A DNA stretch of 57,973 nucleotides from Candidatus Tidjanibacter faecipullorum (GTDB lineage: Bacteria; Bacteroidota; Bacteroidia; Bacteroidales; Rikenellaceae). The stretch covers positions 1-57,973 of the forward strand of contig DXCC01000029.1 of assembly GCA_019116245.1 (NCBI GenBank). Reading direction: 5' to 3'. Of the stretch, positions 55,933-57,973 are shown piece after piece. The position numbers were made by a program, and so were the translations under genes. The first letter of the stretch is position 1; the number at the start of each line of letters is the position of its first letter. The notes beneath the pieces were generated by a model, which worked only from the letters and a program-made list of their open reading frames with translations, did not search any database and had not been told where the DNA came from.

Positions 55933-56160
55933 TTACTCGAATTTTTGCTTGTAAACTGTTATGGCGCTGTCGGGACACATGATCGCACAGCTTGCGCAAC
56001 CGATGCAGGCGTCGGGGTTAGCCATATAGGAGTAATTGTAACCTTTGCCGTTTACATGGGGCGAGAGGGCCAGCACGTTGCACGGGCATGAAGGCACGCA
56101 AACGCCGCAACCCTTGCAACGTTCGATGTCTACAATGATAGTTCCTTTGATTTTAGCCAT
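55933..56160 (-). CDS. 2-oxoacid:ferredoxin oxidoreductase, ferredoxin-type delta subunit
   Basis: 75 aa with two 4Fe-4S motifs: C15-x2-C18-x2-C21-x3-C25 and C52-x2-C55-x2-C58-x3-C62. It carries electrons from the TPP centre to external ferredoxin. First gene of the vor operon, with a TACTTTTG -7 element upstream. Confidence 0.94.
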   Translation of the reverse strand: MAKIKGTIIVDIERCKGCGVCVPSCPCNVLALSPHVNGKGYNYSYMANPDACIGCASCAIMCPDSAITVYKQKFE

Positions 56161-56211
56161 AATAGATTATGATTTATCAAGCCTTCGGCTCTTTATGTTT
56201 ACAAAAGTAAG

Positions 56212-56219
56212 CGTTTTTT
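56212..56219 (-). promoter_or_regulatory. Promoter -7 element (TACTTTTG) of the vor operon
   Basis: TAnnTTTG match on the minus strand 51 bp upstream of the delta-subunit start. Confidence 0.55.
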
Positions 56220-56324
56220 TCGTAACTAAAAACAGGTAGCCGGTTTTTTTAGCGTTTCCCGCCGGGGAAAATATCCGGGGCTTGCAGGGGCTTCATGTGG
56301 CGGGTTTCGGACCTTCCGGACGGG

Positions 56325-56558
56325 TTAGCGGCGCGCGGGGACCGGCAACGAATCCGCTGCGGGCAGCGAATCGGGAGCAGGCCCGGTGGCCTGGCGCAGG
56401 GAATCGGCGCGCTGTTCCATGATGTCGTCGTAGCGGAACCAAATGCCAGCCTTCTGACGGATGTTGTCCCAGCGCAGGATGACGCCGATGAGCAGCAGGA
56501 CGATGAGCAGCAACATCATTTTGCCCTGTCGGGTGAGGGAGTGGAACCATTTTTTCAT
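56325..56558 (-). CDS. Small single-pass membrane protein
   Basis: 77 aa from the ATG read at 56558. A basic N-terminus (KKWFHSLTRQGK) and one membrane helix (MMLLLIVLLLIGVIL) are followed by a charged stretch and a Pro/Ser/Asp-rich tail (ATGPAPDSLPAADSLP). No family recognised. It lies 13 bp downstream of the ZIP transporter and is probably co-transcribed, so it may be a partner of that transporter. Confidence 0.65.
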   Translation of the reverse strand: MKKWFHSLTRQGKMMLLLIVLLLIGVILRWDNIRQKAGIWFRYDDIMEQRADSLRQATGPAPDSLPAADSLPVPARR

Positions 56559-56571
56559 AGCGGAGTCGGTG

Positions 56572-57381
56572 TTAGGCAAGCAGAATGAGACTGAAGGCCA
56601 TGATGGCCATGCCGGCGATCAGTCCGTAAATACCTAGGTGGTTGTGGCCGTACTGATGGGCGACCGGAAGCAGTTCGTCGAGCGAGATGTAGATCATGAT
56701 ACCGGCCACGACAGCGAAGGTGCATTCCATTAGCATGGGCGTCAGGAACGGGGTCAGCAGCAGGTAGGCGAGCAGGGCGCCCAGCGGTTCGGCCAGACCG
56801 GAGGCAAACGAGTACCAGAAGGCCTTTTTGTGACTGCCGGTAGAGAAGTAGATGGGGACCGAAACGGCCACGCCTTCGGGAATGTTGTGGATAGCTACGG
56901 CCAGGGCTACGGCAATACCGATTTGTGGGGATTCCAGGGCCGAGATGAAGGTGGCAATGCCTTCCGGGAAGTTGTGTATCGCAATGGCCAGAGCCGTGAC
57001 GATGCCCATGCGCTTCAGACTGTGGATATGTGCGGTGGTGTGTGCTCCCCCCATCTCTTCGATGCTGTGGAGCTCATGCGGGTTTTCGGCATCGGGGACG
57101 AATTTGTCGATGATGCCGGCCAGCAACATGCCGCCAAAGAAAGCCGCAGCGGCAAGGATATGCCCCTTGGTCGGACTGCCGGCCAGTTCGCCCAGCGAGA
57201 GACGGGCTTCGTAGAGCAGTTCCATGAAAGAGACATAGATCATTACACCGGCGGAGAGGCCAAGAGCAAAGGAGAGGAAGCGCGTATTGGTCTTGCGGGC
57301 GAAGAAGGCGATTGCACTGCCGATGCCGGTGGCGCATCCGGCGAACAGGCTGAGTAATAAGGCGTATAGAACAGGCGACAT
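56572..57381 (-). CDS. zupT: ZIP family metal transporter (ZupT-like)
   Basis: 269 aa, about eight membrane helices. The two metal-binding helices have the signature HNFPEG and HNIPEG, each within a repeated AIAIHN(F/I)PEG unit. A His-rich loop (HTTAHIHSLKR) lies between helices 3 and 4. Imports zinc and possibly iron or manganese. No zinc-uptake-type operator was recognised upstream. Confidence 0.94.
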   Translation of the reverse strand: MSPVLYALLLSLFAGCATGIGSAIAFFARKTNTRFLSFALGLSAGVMIYVSFMELLYEARLSLGELAGSPTKGHILAAAAFFGGMLLAGIIDKFVPDAENPHELHSIEEMGGAHTTAHIHSLKRMGIVTALAIAIHNFPEGIATFISALESPQIGIAVALAVAIHNIPEGVAVSVPIYFSTGSHKKAFWYSFASGLAEPLGALLAYLLLTPFLTPMLMECTFAVVAGIMIYISLDELLPVAHQYGHNHLGIYGLIAGMAIMAFSLILLA

Positions 57382-57456
57382 GGTTGTGCGTGTATTATAT
57401 CTAGGTGTGGAACCGATCCCGGATTAAGTCGGGTGATGAACCAAACCCATTACAAG

Positions 57457-57464
57457 CAAAGATA
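57457..57464 (-). promoter_or_regulatory. Promoter -7 element (TATCTTTG) of the ZIP transporter
   Basis: TAnnTTTG match 76 bp upstream of the start on the minus strand. Confidence 0.5.
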
Positions 57465-57830
57465 ATGAAAAAGGAGTGTCGGCGCGGTTGCTCCTGCAGA
57501 AAATCGCCTTGGTAATTGCGTGGTGCATGGAGGCGGCGGGGCGTGAGGGGGCGATGGCAACTTTTGGTTACGAGCGATGCCTTGAATGGGGTTATTGGTG
57601 GGTTTGTGGAAATATGCAGGTAGCGTGATCTTAGGAATCCACAGAGTGATGGTAACAGCATTTGGTGTCGAGACAGCTCATCAAATTATGAGCAAGCAAT
57701 CACGAAAGGATTTTCTCAGCAATAGTTAACGGCATCACCGATATGAAAATGGTTGAGCAATTAGGAGAGGGATAAAAACAAGTAGCAAGACAAGCTTGCT
57801 ACTTTGTGTTAAGTAATCTTCCAATCGGTT
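57465..57830. other. AT-richer intergenic stretch without a supported gene
   Basis: No long frame shows family resemblance. A 47-codon plus-strand frame (57586-57729) ends in SKQSRKDFLSNS; one base out of frame, the sequence continues as AIVNGITDMKMVEQLGEG before a TAA. This could be the remnant of a small frameshifted gene. A minus-strand frame at 57401-57661 overlaps the promoter region and looks spurious. Confidence 0.4.
57780..57804. terminator. Hairpin, terminator-like on the minus strand
   Basis: 10-bp perfect stem AAGTAGCAAG (57780-57789) with 57795-57804 and an ACAAG loop. The A run at 57774-57778 would be a T run for a transcript coming from the right edge. Confidence 0.5.
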
Positions 57831-57973
57831 ACCATTTCCGGCAAGTCGGCCACCAGCGGCACGGCCATCTCCGGCGACCCGGGCGGCAGCGCCGAGTTTG
57901 ACTTCTCGATCACGATCAGCGTACCGGCCAACGGTACGATCGCCGCGCGCAGCCGTCAGATCACCGTGACGAC
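57818..57973 (+). CDS. BACON/Ig-like surface-protein fragment lacking a start codon (3' cut by window)
   Basis: From just after a TAA at about 57810, the plus frame reads VTISGKSATSGTAISGDPGG, then SAEFDFSITISVPANG and TIAARSRQITVT up to the last base. The pattern (strand, aN, then R-S-x-x-I-T-V-T) is that of BACON-like or Ig-like repeats of Bacteroidales surface lipoproteins. There is no ATG, GTG or TTG in this frame after the TAA, and composition jumps from AT-rich to GC-rich at about 57835. It may be a silent cassette or a junction; it is unlikely to be expressed as it stands. The start coordinate is approximate. Confidence 0.5.

Noticed and set aside
57401-57661. 86-codon minus-strand frame near the right edge
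   Set aside because: It overlaps the ZIP promoter region and has no start signal or domain.

Overview
The window looks like chromosomal DNA from a GC-rich Bacteroidales gut anaerobe, most likely Alistipes or another member of the Rikenellaceae. The evidence is the gene families (fused MsrB-MsrA, SIMPL protein, OstA-like/SurA cluster, small histone H1-like protein, VOR-type 2-oxoacid:ferredoxin oxidoreductase, BACON-like surface-protein fragment), the many TAnnTTTG promoter -7 elements (often exactly TATCTTTG) typical of Bacteroidetes, and the high GC of coding DNA. I saw no rRNA, tRNA, CRISPR array, complete insertion sequence or prophage. The genus is an inference.

Left edge (1-3.6 kb): an AT-rich, accessory-looking locus. 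It holds the C-terminal SPASM part of a radical SAM enzyme cut by the window start, a secreted protein that looks like the N-terminal half of a TonB-type outer-membrane receptor without its barrel (start and stop overlap as ATGA), and a full-length-type outer-membrane beta-barrel gene broken by a frameshift and an in-frame TAG. This is the most accessory part of the window and may be the end of a peptide-maturation/export locus.

3.7-31.7 kb is mostly conserved chromosome: ruvX-def; a FadR-type regulator divergent from an aminotransferase and an ADP-forming acyl-CoA synthetase; gltX, a SIMPL protein, ychF; an overlapping operon rsmI-DUF389-lipid A-type acyltransferase-glycosyltransferase; a dihydroorotate dehydrogenase-like enzyme and YggS; a secreted C69 dipeptidase; gyrB and ftsE; a metallophosphoesterase, a RibD-like protein with reversed domain order, a small two-helix membrane protein and a LuxC-like acyl-CoA reductase; msrBA; a DUF763 protein; and L-serine dehydratase.

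31.7-57.4 kb: an envelope-biogenesis operon (SurA-like lipoprotein, SurA, OstA-like), a CNNM/CBS transporter, xerD, xseAB, a 57-aa histone H1-like gene, a DUF3795 protein, glyA, an outer-membrane protein, fabG, a C-terminal processing protease, hisS, ettA, rubrerythrin, a cysteine desulfidase, a nitroimidazole-resistance-type flavoprotein, the four-gene VOR operon, and a ZIP transporter followed by a small membrane protein. A pentanucleotide tandem repeat lies at about 52.4 kb. The last 0.6 kb is AT-rich without a clear gene and ends in a GC-rich BACON-like coding fragment that has no start codon.

Taken together, many genes fit amino-acid fermentation. Peptidases release amino acids, an aminotransferase makes 2-oxo acids, VOR converts these to acyl-CoA plus reduced ferredoxin, and the ADP-forming synthetase recovers ATP. 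Serine dehydratase and cysteine desulfidase feed pyruvate, and rubrerythrin and MsrBA protect the iron-sulfur enzymes from oxidation.
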